A stretch of DNA of 64,000 nucleotides from Granulicella sp. L46 (lineage in GTDB: Bacteria > Acidobacteriota > Terriglobia > Terriglobales > Acidobacteriaceae): the NCBI RefSeq assembly GCF_009765785.1, contig NZ_LMUT01000003.1, forward strand, positions 421,570 to 485,569. Reading direction: 5' to 3'. How positions within the stretch are numbered: the stretch's first letter is position 1; each line of letters begins with the position of its first letter. The notes under the pieces were generated by a model that worked only from the letters and a program-made list of their open reading frames with translations, ran no database searches and was not told the DNA's origin. A program made the position numbers and the translations under genes. Below are positions 56,199 to 63,686 of this stretch, in pieces.

Positions 56199-56666
56199 TT
56201 TTTAGAATCAATGAGTTACAAGCAATCTCTCCGTGCTGAATAGTATGACCCAAGGGGTCATTTTTCGCAAGTATTTCGTGCGCAGTAGTGCGGTAGTATG
56301 GCTGACGTGAGCCGCATAGCATGGATAGCCGGACTAGTTTTCGCCTTATGCGTGTGGGGAGGCGTTGCTCTGCTATGTCTTATCGCACTTATCACGCGAC
56401 ATCACCTCAACACCTCGGGGGTGGACTGTTCTTGGGGGAAGCGTAGCTATTTGTTGGGTTACCCTCGCTTATCTCCGCACTAAAATCTCCTCCAATCTGA
56501 GGCCACTCAAGAAACGCTTTGGCACCTAATTTCAAGGTGAGGCATTGCCCGCGCGCCACATTGACACATCGGACACACGGTTTTCGCCTTATCTCTTCGA
56601 CCCCCTTTCTTATTTATTGGAGGGGTCAATCCGATAAGTTAAAACACGTGTGTCCTGTGTGTCCGT
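56199..56666. other. Stretch between tRNA-Pro and the primase gene
   Basis: About 470 bases of lower G/C content. A 61-codon open frame at 56298-56483 (plus strand) could encode a one-helix membrane peptide (IAGLVFALCVWGGVALLCLIALI) but has no clear ribosome-binding site. The minus-strand primase gene ends toward the tRNA. No integrase is present. Confidence 0.5.
56298..56483 (+). CDS. Possible small membrane peptide
   Basis: Sixty-one residues with a single hydrophobic helix at about 8-33. ATG at 56298, no Shine-Dalgarno motif. It might be a real small gene at the island edge, or chance; I give it low weight. Confidence 0.3.
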   Translation: MADVSRIAWIAGLVFALCVWGGVALLCLIALITRHHLNTSGVDCSWGKRSYLLGYPRLSPH

Positions 56667-59069
56667 TCAAGCTGCGGACGCTATCACTCCGGTGCGCGCG
56701 ACGGGAAGCGAATCGCGCAAGTGGACACCTACTAAGACGCGGACACTCTTGCCCTCAACCTTGCGGAAGGCGTACCTCTTCCCGAACCTTTTCCGCAGTT
56801 CGCTCATGATGCACCGCGCATCAGTGTCCAAGCCCTCGCGTTGCGCCCATAGGATTGCCGCCGTGCTCACATCTGCAACGGCTACGGCTTCATCAGGCGC
56901 GGGCACGAGGCAGTCTCCTTGAAACCGGGCCGCTATATCCAGCTCTGCAAACAGTTCATCCGTTGAGTCCTTCACCGTCGCTGGTTTCCGAAGCCCGTCC
57001 CGAATGACAGACGGGCACAGCGCAATCAGCTCAGCCAAGATGCCCGGCAACTCCGCGTGCAGTGTGGCGTCAATGGTCGTCTCGGGTGCTTCGCTAAAGT
57101 CCGCACGGAATGGCACCAGATGAACGCGCCCACGGAACGCAGCATCAGCAGGAAAGATGGGCTGCTCATTGGTGGTGAGGAACAGCTTCCACGTCGGCCT
57201 AATCTGCCGTGCATTTTCCCTCATGGCCGCCGCGCTCACGGTATCTCCACCACTCAAGACTTTCAGCAGCGGGAAATCTAGGTTGTCCGTCTTGGCCTCT
57301 TGGACACACACCAGCCTCGCGCCCTCCAGCGTTGAAAGAGTCCGTTTGTTCGCGTCATCTGCAAACTTGCTCTCAGCCAGCTCACGCGGACGGAGTAGGA
57401 CTGCCATGTTGCCAAGGATGCCTTCCAGTACACGGATGAATGAGCCTTTGCCATTTCTGCCGCTACCGTACAAAGCAAAAATTGCCTGCTCAGGGTGAGC
57501 TGCCAGACACAGGGCGCACAACCTCCGTAGGTACTCCGCAAGGTCACGATCCCCGCAAGCAAGCTCCATGAGGAATCGTGCCCACCTCGGAGTTGGATGG
57601 GTTGCGTCTGGTGCTATGGTCAAACTCCGTGAGATGTAATCTTCACGTTGCATCAGACGCACCGCTCCCTCACGTAGATCGGCCACCAAGCCGCCCGGCA
57701 ACCCTAGAAGATACTCATCAGTATCAAACTGCTCCCGCCGCTTCTCAGGCAAGTCCAGCCACACATAGGACGTGACACCTCCCAGCGTATCGCTTGCCTT
57801 CAGCATCCCACGCCTGTCCCGGCCTTCAACTGGAGGCGGGTACAGGGCATAGAGGTGTTTCAAGTGAGCATTGACCGCTTTGCTCAGCAGCCGCCTATCC
57901 GGACGCAGCTCCCATGCTTTCCCGGTCCATGCAGCAAGCAGCGGCGGGTTCACATCGGTAATGAGGGCAAAGTCTTGATTATCCCGGCGGAAGTCATCTC
58001 CCAAATCTGCTTGTAAAAGCGGAGGGAGTGGCCGCGTCCTCCGTACTGTTCCGAAGACAATCCCCGCGTCTTGTCCAGGTTCAGGTAGGTACGGGATGGG
58101 CTTGCGGTTGGCCATCTCTTGTTTGAACACAGTCGTTTTCCTCTCTTGCTTTTCGCATGTGTGATGCGAGCACTTGAACGCGAGCTTGCCGTTGATGATT
58201 TGCAGGATGGTGCTTGTTTCATCGCGCTCATCATGTGGCTGTGCGTCCGCCTCCGTGAGCGGGCAGAAGATGCCGATTTTCCAGCCGCCAGTGATACGCC
58301 GTGCCTCCGTCCGTGACACCAGCTCATAATGCTCCAGGTAGCCAAGCAGCCATGTCCGCGCGGCTTTGGCTTCATCGCTGGTGACCTCTTGGGGCGCTCC
58401 GTACTCAACAGTGGTCACGTCCCCAGCGATAGGTTGTAGCTGTGCCTCTGTGACCCTCCCTGAGCCTTCTGAGAGCACTGCACTAACGCGGTGTGGTCGC
58501 TCAATTGAGTGTTCGCCTTTCCGCGTCCACGTTCCCGGCAATTTGGCCACCCGCGCCGCGTTGTGGTTGGTGGTGTCCAGCATCGGATAACGCTCCGCCA
58601 GTGAGTGAAGCAGCGACCGCACCAGTCCATGCGCCGCCGCATCGTTCGGCAGGTTGAGGCGATAGCGCAAGTGGAAGCCATTGCCGCTGTCAATCACCGT
58701 AGGCACGGGCCAACCCATCGCGGTTAGCTCACCACGGCACTCTTCCGCTTGCTGGTGCGCCGCTGCTTTCTCCGTGTCCGTGCTGTTGGTGTCGGTTGGG
58801 CGCGGAGGATCAAAGTCCAGGAGCAGCCATTCACGGCGGGCAATGTGCGCGTCCGCCGCTGTCTTGTACGACCGCACCAGCTCTGCGGGGTTGATGGTGG
58901 TGTCAGCGGTCAACGCATCGGCACTGAGCGGGTTGAGGGTCGCCCACGCCGCCTTGTAGTTGCCCAGCCGCTCCACGGCGGACAGGGCGGCTGCTTCGCT
59001 GTCAAAGTAGCCAGCAAATATCCCTGTTTCCGTCTTGCTCCGTACCTCATGCGTCCCTGCAAAATTCAT
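56667..59069 (-). CDS. Primase-polymerase/SF3 helicase (P4-alpha-type replication protein)
   Basis: An 800-residue phage/satellite-type protein. The N-terminal 210 residues look like an archaeo-eukaryotic primase: DFD (85-87) with SGNGFHLRY (128-136) and Asp165 before NAARVAKLPGT. A zinc-binding FCP...CSHHTC set is at about 269-305. The C-terminal half is a D5-like superfamily 3 helicase with Walker A GSGRNGKGS (535-543), and the segment KLFLTTNEQPIF is the SF3 motif C. It would initiate replication of the element. It overlaps the upstream gene by four bases and follows the excisionase-like gene, so all three form one operon. Confidence 0.9.
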   Translation of the reverse strand: MNFAGTHEVRSKTETGIFAGYFDSEAAALSAVERLGNYKAAWATLNPLSADALTADTTINPAELVRSYKTAADAHIARREWLLLDFDPPRPTDTNSTDTEKAAAHQQAEECRGELTAMGWPVPTVIDSGNGFHLRYRLNLPNDAAAHGLVRSLLHSLAERYPMLDTTNHNAARVAKLPGTWTRKGEHSIERPHRVSAVLSEGSGRVTEAQLQPIAGDVTTVEYGAPQEVTSDEAKAARTWLLGYLEHYELVSRTEARRITGGWKIGIFCPLTEADAQPHDERDETSTILQIINGKLAFKCSHHTCEKQERKTTVFKQEMANRKPIPYLPEPGQDAGIVFGTVRRTRPLPPLLQADLGDDFRRDNQDFALITDVNPPLLAAWTGKAWELRPDRRLLSKAVNAHLKHLYALYPPPVEGRDRRGMLKASDTLGGVTSYVWLDLPEKRREQFDTDEYLLGLPGGLVADLREGAVRLMQREDYISRSLTIAPDATHPTPRWARFLMELACGDRDLAEYLRRLCALCLAAHPEQAIFALYGSGRNGKGSFIRVLEGILGNMAVLLRPRELAESKFADDANKRTLSTLEGARLVCVQEAKTDNLDFPLLKVLSGGDTVSAAAMRENARQIRPTWKLFLTTNEQPIFPADAAFRGRVHLVPFRADFSEAPETTIDATLHAELPGILAELIALCPSVIRDGLRKPATVKDSTDELFAELDIAARFQGDCLVPAPDEAVAVADVSTAAILWAQREGLDTDARCIMSELRKRFGKRYAFRKVEGKSVRVLVGVHLRDSLPVARTGVIASAA

Positions 59070-59542
59070 CCTGCCACCTCAAAGAGTTCGGCTTGTGCGG
59101 GCCGAACTGACCGCGCTGCTTTCTTCATTACCTGTGTGGGTGCGTCTGTGAGTGGCCGCCCGTCACGCCACTCCAGCCGCCGCGCATAGTCACCCGGCAG
59201 TTTCTTTTCAGAGACGCGCATCCCCAATGCCTCATCCAAGGGCACCGAGTTGAGTTGCACCATTCCGTTCAAATCGGGATGTGCATACAGCAGCGCGCGG
59301 CCCATCAGCGGCACAAGGTCATTGCTCATGCGTATGCGGATGTCCCAACGCAAACGCTCAAAAGCCTCACGCACTGAGGCGGCGCGATTGTTTGTCTCAA
59401 GCCTGGAGTACACCAGCTGAGCCAGTTGTTCAGTGAGTCCAGCGTGATGGTGCGTGAGTTGGCTGAAGTCAAGCAGCAACCGCGCTTGCTTCACTCCGGT
59501 TGGCGTGCCCATGCGGATGAGGTCATCTGTGGTTCGCATCAT
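59066..59542 (-). CDS. Hypothetical protein of the primase operon
   Basis: A 158-residue protein. The ATG at 59542 overlaps the stop codon of the upstream HTH gene (ATGA) and has GAGGTG eight bases before it; a longer upstream start is unlikely. Residues include DLIRMGTPTGVKQARLLLDFSQLTH and FERLRWDIRIRMSNDLVPLM, mostly helical; no family recognised. It lies between the excisionase-like gene and the primase with overlaps on both sides, so it probably serves replication or packaging of the element. Confidence 0.75.
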   Translation of the reverse strand: MMRTTDDLIRMGTPTGVKQARLLLDFSQLTHHHAGLTEQLAQLVYSRLETNNRAASVREAFERLRWDIRIRMSNDLVPLMGRALLYAHPDLNGMVQLNSVPLDEALGMRVSEKKLPGDYARRLEWRDGRPLTDAPTQVMKKAARSVRPAQAELFEVAG

Positions 59543-59742
59543 TTCACCTCCGTCTGTGAGGCAAGCAGCCACCCGGCTACTGCTTGCGGGTTGAAGCGGA
59601 TGCGCCCGCCTAAGCGCAGATGAGGTATCCGGTTTTCTCGCGCCATCCGCGCAATGGTCTTTCTGTCCAGCCCAAGCAATCGCGCCAAGCGTGATCCGCT
59701 CAGCAATCCAGGCTGATGTGCAACTGTCTGAATGATGTCCAT
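59539..59742 (-). CDS. Excisionase-like helix-turn-helix protein
   Basis: A 67-residue protein. GSRLARLLGLDRKTIARMARENRIPHLRLGGRIRFNPQAVAGWL is the AlpA/excisionase winged-helix pattern: a turn-helix, then IPHLRLGGRIRF strands and a final helix. ATG at 59742 is chosen because AAAGGA lies five bases before it. It should bind DNA near an attachment site, origin or its own promoter; the repeat array upstream is an obvious candidate. First gene of the primase operon. Confidence 0.88.
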   Translation of the reverse strand: MDIIQTVAHQPGLLSGSRLARLLGLDRKTIARMARENRIPHLRLGGRIRFNPQAVAGWLLASQTEVK

Positions 59743-60319
59743 GTGTTCCTTTCTTGTGGGATTCACCATGTTTGGAATGAATCACCCTACATATAGCGCC
59801 TTTTATGGCTTATGTGGTTGAATGCATTACACTTATCTAGTACGCAACGCACTCCAATTCACCCCATCGCGGAGCAATTGGCCCTACATATAGGGGGTTT
59901 TGAGGCTTATATCATTGATTCCATGAATCTTACCCTCGCAGCAAAATTCCGCTGTTCGCTTCATTGAACCAATTGGCCCTACATATAGGGTGGTAAGCCT
60001 TGTAAGTTGTTGATTCCATTGAAAACGCTCACGGTGGAACCCCCGTCGTACGCCCCATTGGACCAACAGCGCCTACACTATATGCGTTTCTGGCATGATG
60101 TGATTGATTGCGAAGCACTTAGGCGCACAGCGATACATTGCAGCGCGGTTGACGCAATGAGCATCTATGGAATCAACGTAACGACAATAGAATGAATTAC
60201 ATAGGGGGTGGGTAATAATGTTGCCAATACACCATCCATAGAGCTCCGCCATCCACAAATAACGGCACACAAACAATTCTGAGAATGTGGACGATTTACC
60301 ACACTTTGGGACGCTCTGA
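59743..60319. other. Non-coding region of the island with a repeat array
   Basis: About 580 bases with no gene that I can support. It contains the four-site array described separately (59785-60083) and then A/T-rich sequence. It lies directly upstream of the excisionase-like/primase operon. Confidence 0.7.
59785..60130. repeat. Array of four related sites with about 95-base spacing
   Basis: The core CCCTACATATAG occurs at 59785, 59882 and 59977, with a degenerate form GCCTACACTATATG at about 60071. Spacings are 97, 95 and about 95 bases. CCCTA and TAGGG form an inverted repeat around CATA in copies two and three. Similarity continues for about 40 bases (TTTTxxxGGCTTATxx then TTGATTCCAT) and extends about 6 bases upstream (AATTGG). 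It is probably an iteron-like origin or an operator array. Confidence 0.75.
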
Positions 60320-60592
60320 CTACAGGTGAGAATCGTTCGAGTGGTCCAGGCAGACGATGCCGAACCGACCACCGGGAAGCTCCTCAACCGTGAAGCTGCA
60401 AATGTGGAAGCCGAGTTTGACGAGTGCCCCATTCAGATACGCGCATTCATACTGAGCTTCCATGCGCGAAGGCCAAGTGTGAGTTGGTGAGCCGCTATAT
60501 TCAACTTGCAGATCGCCCGCGACTTGCTTGGTAGAGCCGTCCTGGTTCGCCACCTCGGTCATGTTTGAATATCGGTGCAAATACGCTTTCAT
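60320..60592 (-). CDS. Small hypothetical protein
   Basis: A 90-residue protein with no recognised family. It has a polar N-terminus, a PTHTWPSRMEAQYECAYLNGAL segment and a beta-like C-terminus (HICSFTVEELPGGRFGIVCLDHS). The ATG at 60592 has only a distant GAGG before it. It is read toward the array and the primase operon from the opposite side of the 60788 gene. Plausible island gene, function unknown. Confidence 0.55.
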   Translation of the reverse strand: MKAYLHRYSNMTEVANQDGSTKQVAGDLQVEYSGSPTHTWPSRMEAQYECAYLNGALVKLGFHICSFTVEELPGGRFGIVCLDHSNDSHL

Positions 60593-60731
60593 GCTGCCAT
60601 AGTACCTCGCGCGTCAAGCCGACACCTGCGCGCATGTGGATGGCCCACCAACGCGCCCACGTGCCCGTGGCGGCACCGTGCAGCGGAGTTGACCTAGTGC
60701 AGAGGGGCTTTTTGCCTAGGACCAATCCCAC

Positions 60732-60770
60732 CTTTGTTCGGAATTTGGGTGCTATGCTTTTCGAACAAAG
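60732..60770. promoter_or_regulatory. Inverted repeat, probable operator
   Basis: CTTTGTTCG (60732-60740) and CGAACAAAG (60762-60770) form a perfect nine-bp inverted repeat separated by 21 bases. The spacer contains TATGCT, which could be a -10 box. It lies 18 bases before the ATG at 60788 and just before the ribosome-binding site, a good place for an autoregulator. Confidence 0.6.
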
Positions 60771-60787
60771 CTGAGGAGGCCAACGCT

Positions 60788-61222
60788 ATGCGACCAAACG
60801 CTCCAGAGTATTCCGAAAGCGAGGTAGCTATCCTGATTTACCTCTTCAACCACCCCGATGAAACACACTCAACCCAGAGTTTGACGACCGTGGTGGAGGA
60901 ACCAACGCTCCAACAAAAGGTCGCGCGACTACAGGTAATGTTGGGTTTTCTCGGGACAGGAAGAACTGAATCCGAAAGAAGCGAGACTTCAGATGTCAAA
61001 CCGACGCGCAACATTGAGGAGGTTGAGAAGGACGTTGAGAATCTAATCGCGGGCGGCCTAGTCCGTGGCAAGCGCAAGGGCGCACTGGGCAATATCACGT
61101 ACGCAGAAATAAAGTTGACCTACAAAGGCGAACAACAAGCAATCATGGCAAAGAAACGGTTCGCTGAATTGGATAGCGTACTAAAAGCGGCGAACTTACG
61201 AGCGGCGAATTTTCCATCCTGA
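60788..61222 (+). CDS. Hypothetical winged-helix-like protein
   Basis: A 144-residue protein of the island. ATG 60788 follows GAGGAGG by about nine bases. ESEVAILIYLFNHPDETHSTQSLTTVV looks like the first helices of a winged-helix DNA-binding domain, and VEKDVENLIAGGLVRGKRKGALGNITYAEIKLTYKGEQQAIM like the recognition helix and wing. An inverted repeat in front suggests that it represses its own gene. This is a pattern-based reading; no known family. Confidence 0.65.
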   Translation: MRPNAPEYSESEVAILIYLFNHPDETHSTQSLTTVVEEPTLQQKVARLQVMLGFLGTGRTESERSETSDVKPTRNIEEVEKDVENLIAGGLVRGKRKGALGNITYAEIKLTYKGEQQAIMAKKRFAELDSVLKAANLRAANFPS

Positions 61223-61232
61223 ATTACGAAAA

Positions 61233-61391
61233 TCAAGTCCGCTCAACACGACTCTCCACACGGTCCTGCCTCACCTTGCTCCACTTGGCATAGCTATACT
61301 CCGTCGTGGCGTGCTTGCCGCACCCACTTAGTCTGTTCTGTTTCACAAACATCATTTGGTCAGCCGCCGCATAAAGGCTGGTGGGTTTCAC
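61233..61391 (-). CDS. Small 52-residue protein coupled to the MltR-like gene
   Basis: A short frame from GTG 61391 to TGA 61233. Its GTG overlaps the stop codon of the MltR-like gene by four bases (GTGA), the usual sign of translational coupling. The peptide has a Lys/Arg/Tyr-rich core, VKQNRLSGCGKHATTEYSYA, then KWSKVRQDRVESR, basic enough to bind nucleic acid. No family recognised. It ends 10 bases from the convergent 60788 gene. Confidence 0.5.
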   Translation of the reverse strand: MKPTSLYAAADQMMFVKQNRLSGCGKHATTEYSYAKWSKVRQDRVESRVERT

Positions 61392-61975
61392 GGCATAGGT
61401 TCGGGGTATTCCTCAGTCCACCACTTTCGCACTTTATAAATGGGCGTTCGCTTCGGTGTCGCATACCTAGGTGTCTGAATGGCTCTTTCCCGGAGTATCA
61501 GGAATAGTCCGATAGCACAGAAAGTGAACTGGTCTTTCGGTGTGCGCTCAGATTCAGGCGTTTGTGGAATTCCGGGCCAGTAGACAACGGTGAGGCTCCT
61601 GCATAGTTGCGCCACGGGCAAGTTGTCGAAAGTGATCTGTCTGTGACAATGAGCGAAGTCATTCCTGATTGCCTTGATCGTGTCGAGGTCATGACGAGTT
61701 TTGGGGCCAATGATTCGCATCGCCTCTGCCATCCGGATTTTGCTCGCAAAAGTGGCAAGGGGACCACCTAAGCCGGTTAGTTCAGCGTCCGCCTGCCCCT
61801 TGTTTCTCCACAACCGGCTCAGCAGAGATTCTGTGAGAGAAAGCTCAACCAACGCCGAAGCCCTGAGTGCTACTGAAGGGTCATCTTTGCTTTCAAGGAG
61901 TGCATCAACAATGCCTTTGATCTCACTGCTTTCTAGTTCTGACTTTAGGAAAGCCTTCCACTCAGTCTTGGTCAT
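61388..61975 (-). CDS. MltR-like protein
   Basis: A 195-residue protein resembling the mannitol operon repressor MltR family. The hallmark is GPLATFASKIRMAEAMRIIG with KTRHDLDTIKAIRNDFAHC (about 80-118), matching the MltR core GPLxxFSxRIxLAxxLGLI...DLxxIRxIRNxFAH. MltR relatives occur widely in islands without mannitol genes, so a direct role in mannitol control is unlikely here. AGGAG precedes the ATG. It lies 28 bases after the Rap1a-like gene. Confidence 0.8.
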   Translation of the reverse strand: MTKTEWKAFLKSELESSEIKGIVDALLESKDDPSVALRASALVELSLTESLLSRLWRNKGQADAELTGLGGPLATFASKIRMAEAMRIIGPKTRHDLDTIKAIRNDFAHCHRQITFDNLPVAQLCRSLTVVYWPGIPQTPESERTPKDQFTFCAIGLFLILRERAIQTPRYATPKRTPIYKVRKWWTEEYPEPMP

Positions 61976-62003
61976 CGAACGCTCCTAATCCTGAGCATCA
62001 TCC

Positions 62004-62366
62004 TCATTGGCCACACGGATATGCGGACTGTAGAGCTTGCAACACAAAGAATCCCGCCGCACGATGTAGTTTTTCTGGATGGTCCTCGCCATATTTGACA
62101 ACCACCAAAACCAGCTCCTTGCGGGTCGCTGCCGTCGGTATACAGGCAGGAAAATCGTCTGGGTGAGTGTGTGTCGCAAACGTTGCGCCATCAACCACCC
62201 CCATAACGAATCCGATGCACGTACCGGCGTCGATCTCGTCGACCGACACCTTTGTTCCGGCTTCTGTGACGTTTTTGCACATATTTACTAACGCTTCTCC
62301 AGATTCGAGATAGATAGTGTTGGGCTTCGAAAGAACCATGGCGGCAGCCAGCAGAGGGATGAGCAT
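62004..62366 (-). CDS. Rap1a/Tai-like exported protein
   Basis: A 120-residue protein. A hydrophobic start (MLIPLLAAAMVLS) suggests export. The mature part fits the Rap1a/Tai immunity fold: SGEALVNMCKN, AGTCIGFVMGVVDGATFA, ACIPTAATRKELVLVVVKYGEDHPEKL and FFVLQALQSAYPC. Four Cys (about 30, 50, 75, 118) would form two disulfides. In Serratia, Rap proteins protect from type VI amidase toxins; no toxin gene is seen here, so this is an orphan homologue. No clear ribosome-binding site. Confidence 0.8.
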   Translation of the reverse strand: MLIPLLAAAMVLSKPNTIYLESGEALVNMCKNVTEAGTKVSVDEIDAGTCIGFVMGVVDGATFATHTHPDDFPACIPTAATRKELVLVVVKYGEDHPEKLHRAAGFFVLQALQSAYPCGQ

Positions 62367-62618
62367 GGTCGCTAGTTTCGCACATGAAGGGGTGGTGCGG
62401 GCACCAATCTTACCGCTACCAGCAACTGCCAGCCCGACGACTGGAGTGCTTATGACGCGCTGATGGTTCGCTTTTGCTTCGATCTATCGCTTGTCAGAAG
62501 CAACGCCTAGCTAAGCGTGGTCATTCCAGCAAAACCGGGTTATCGGCAAGTTCGCGCGCGCAGTTTTTATACCCAACTAGTAACGATGAGCTTGACCAAG
62601 ATCGAAAGCCTCTGAAGT

Positions 62619-63587
62619 TCAAGGCGTTACTTGCAATCTCACCCACCCAAGAGAGGCGTCCGCGTTTCTCAAACACAAATACGGCCTATCAGCGTTTCCG
62701 CCGCTGCCCTTTTCCACGTAAATGGTGCCCCTGGTCGTAATCGTGCAAGCCGGTTTTGGTGCAATGGAAGCGTCTTGGAATCCGACAGGGGACACGCTGG
62801 CGATTGGCATCACATCCCCGTTGGGACTTCTCTGTGAAAAAAACACAAACGGCCGGGATGCTGACTTCTCTGCGCATAGCGCTATCGAGTGATTTGCATT
62901 CAGAGTTGATGGCCCACAACCTAGGTTCCCCAACATAAGGGATGACGGCCACGCTATTCCATTCTCGTCGGTGCCGGATGACTCGAAAGAGCCCGCCTTG
63001 AATTTCTTATTGCCGATGTCTACGACCTGTCCCTGCACCGCAGTAAGTTGCTTCTGTAAGAGTTCAACTTTTTCATCGATTCGGCTATATCGTTCCAAAT
63101 TCGACTGGAGCCGCGCGTACTGCTGCACTATCTGGCTGGATGAAGCTTGTAGCCCAGAGACTTGACCCTCAGCGGACTGCACATGCGATTGGAGAGTGGC
63201 GAGTTGCGCTGAGACAGCCGAGTCCTTACTAACTGCCGCTTGAGACACATCTTGCACCTTGGTCGTCGCTTCAGCGACCTTAGCGGTGAAGTCGCTATAG
63301 CTGTGGAACCCCAACACTCCGAGGATAATCACAAGAACAGCCAAAGGGATTGCAGCCCAATAGAGGAAAAGCTTGAACCAGTCCGTGAGTTTGCTCGCGA
63401 CGTCAACCGATGTCTTCATGGTGACGTAATCCCGGTCCTTAAATCTGGACTCCAAAGCTTCGTTAATCAAAGCCACGATCCGGAAGGAGTCATTATTGAG
63501 AGGGGCACCACAGTTCGCGCAAAAAGCTTTGCCGGGTATAGTGGGCTCTTTGCATCCTGGGCACGGATTGCTACTCGGTTCGCTCAT
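62619..63587 (-). CDS. Zinc-ribbon membrane protein with coiled coil
   Basis: A 322-residue protein. An N-terminal zinc ribbon CPGC...CANC (about 9-27) is followed by a helix at about 74-97 (FLYWAAIPLAVLVIILGVLGF), a long coiled coil (about 105-195, with VSKDSAVSAQLATLQSHV and LQSNLERYSRIDEKVELLQ) and a C-terminal domain with GTIYVEKGSGG and PYLCLRNADASLGWVRL, a motif seen in phage-related surface proteins. ATG 63587 has GGAG nine bases upstream. The topology puts the zinc ribbon inside and the coiled coil outside. Function unknown. Confidence 0.75.
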   Translation of the reverse strand: MSEPSSNPCPGCKEPTIPGKAFCANCGAPLNNDSFRIVALINEALESRFKDRDYVTMKTSVDVASKLTDWFKLFLYWAAIPLAVLVIILGVLGFHSYSDFTAKVAEATTKVQDVSQAAVSKDSAVSAQLATLQSHVQSAEGQVSGLQASSSQIVQQYARLQSNLERYSRIDEKVELLQKQLTAVQGQVVDIGNKKFKAGSFESSGTDENGIAWPSSLMLGNLGCGPSTLNANHSIALCAEKSASRPFVFFSQRSPNGDVMPIASVSPVGFQDASIAPKPACTITTRGTIYVEKGSGGNADRPYLCLRNADASLGWVRLQVTP

Positions 63588-63686
63588 AGTTTGAGTCTCC
63601 ATCATGTGACATCTCACTCTATCAACGCGCGGGCGCGTGAGGGCAACGAATAGCGAATAACGTCAGGCGCGCGCTACGCTAGGGGC

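Noticed and set aside
59785-60130. CRISPR array
   Set aside because: Units are too far apart (about 95 bases), too few and too divergent, and no cas gene is nearby.
60073-60432. Minus-strand frame overlapping the repeat array
   Set aside because: It runs through the degenerate array unit and opposite no gene; no ribosome-binding site and the sequence looks random.
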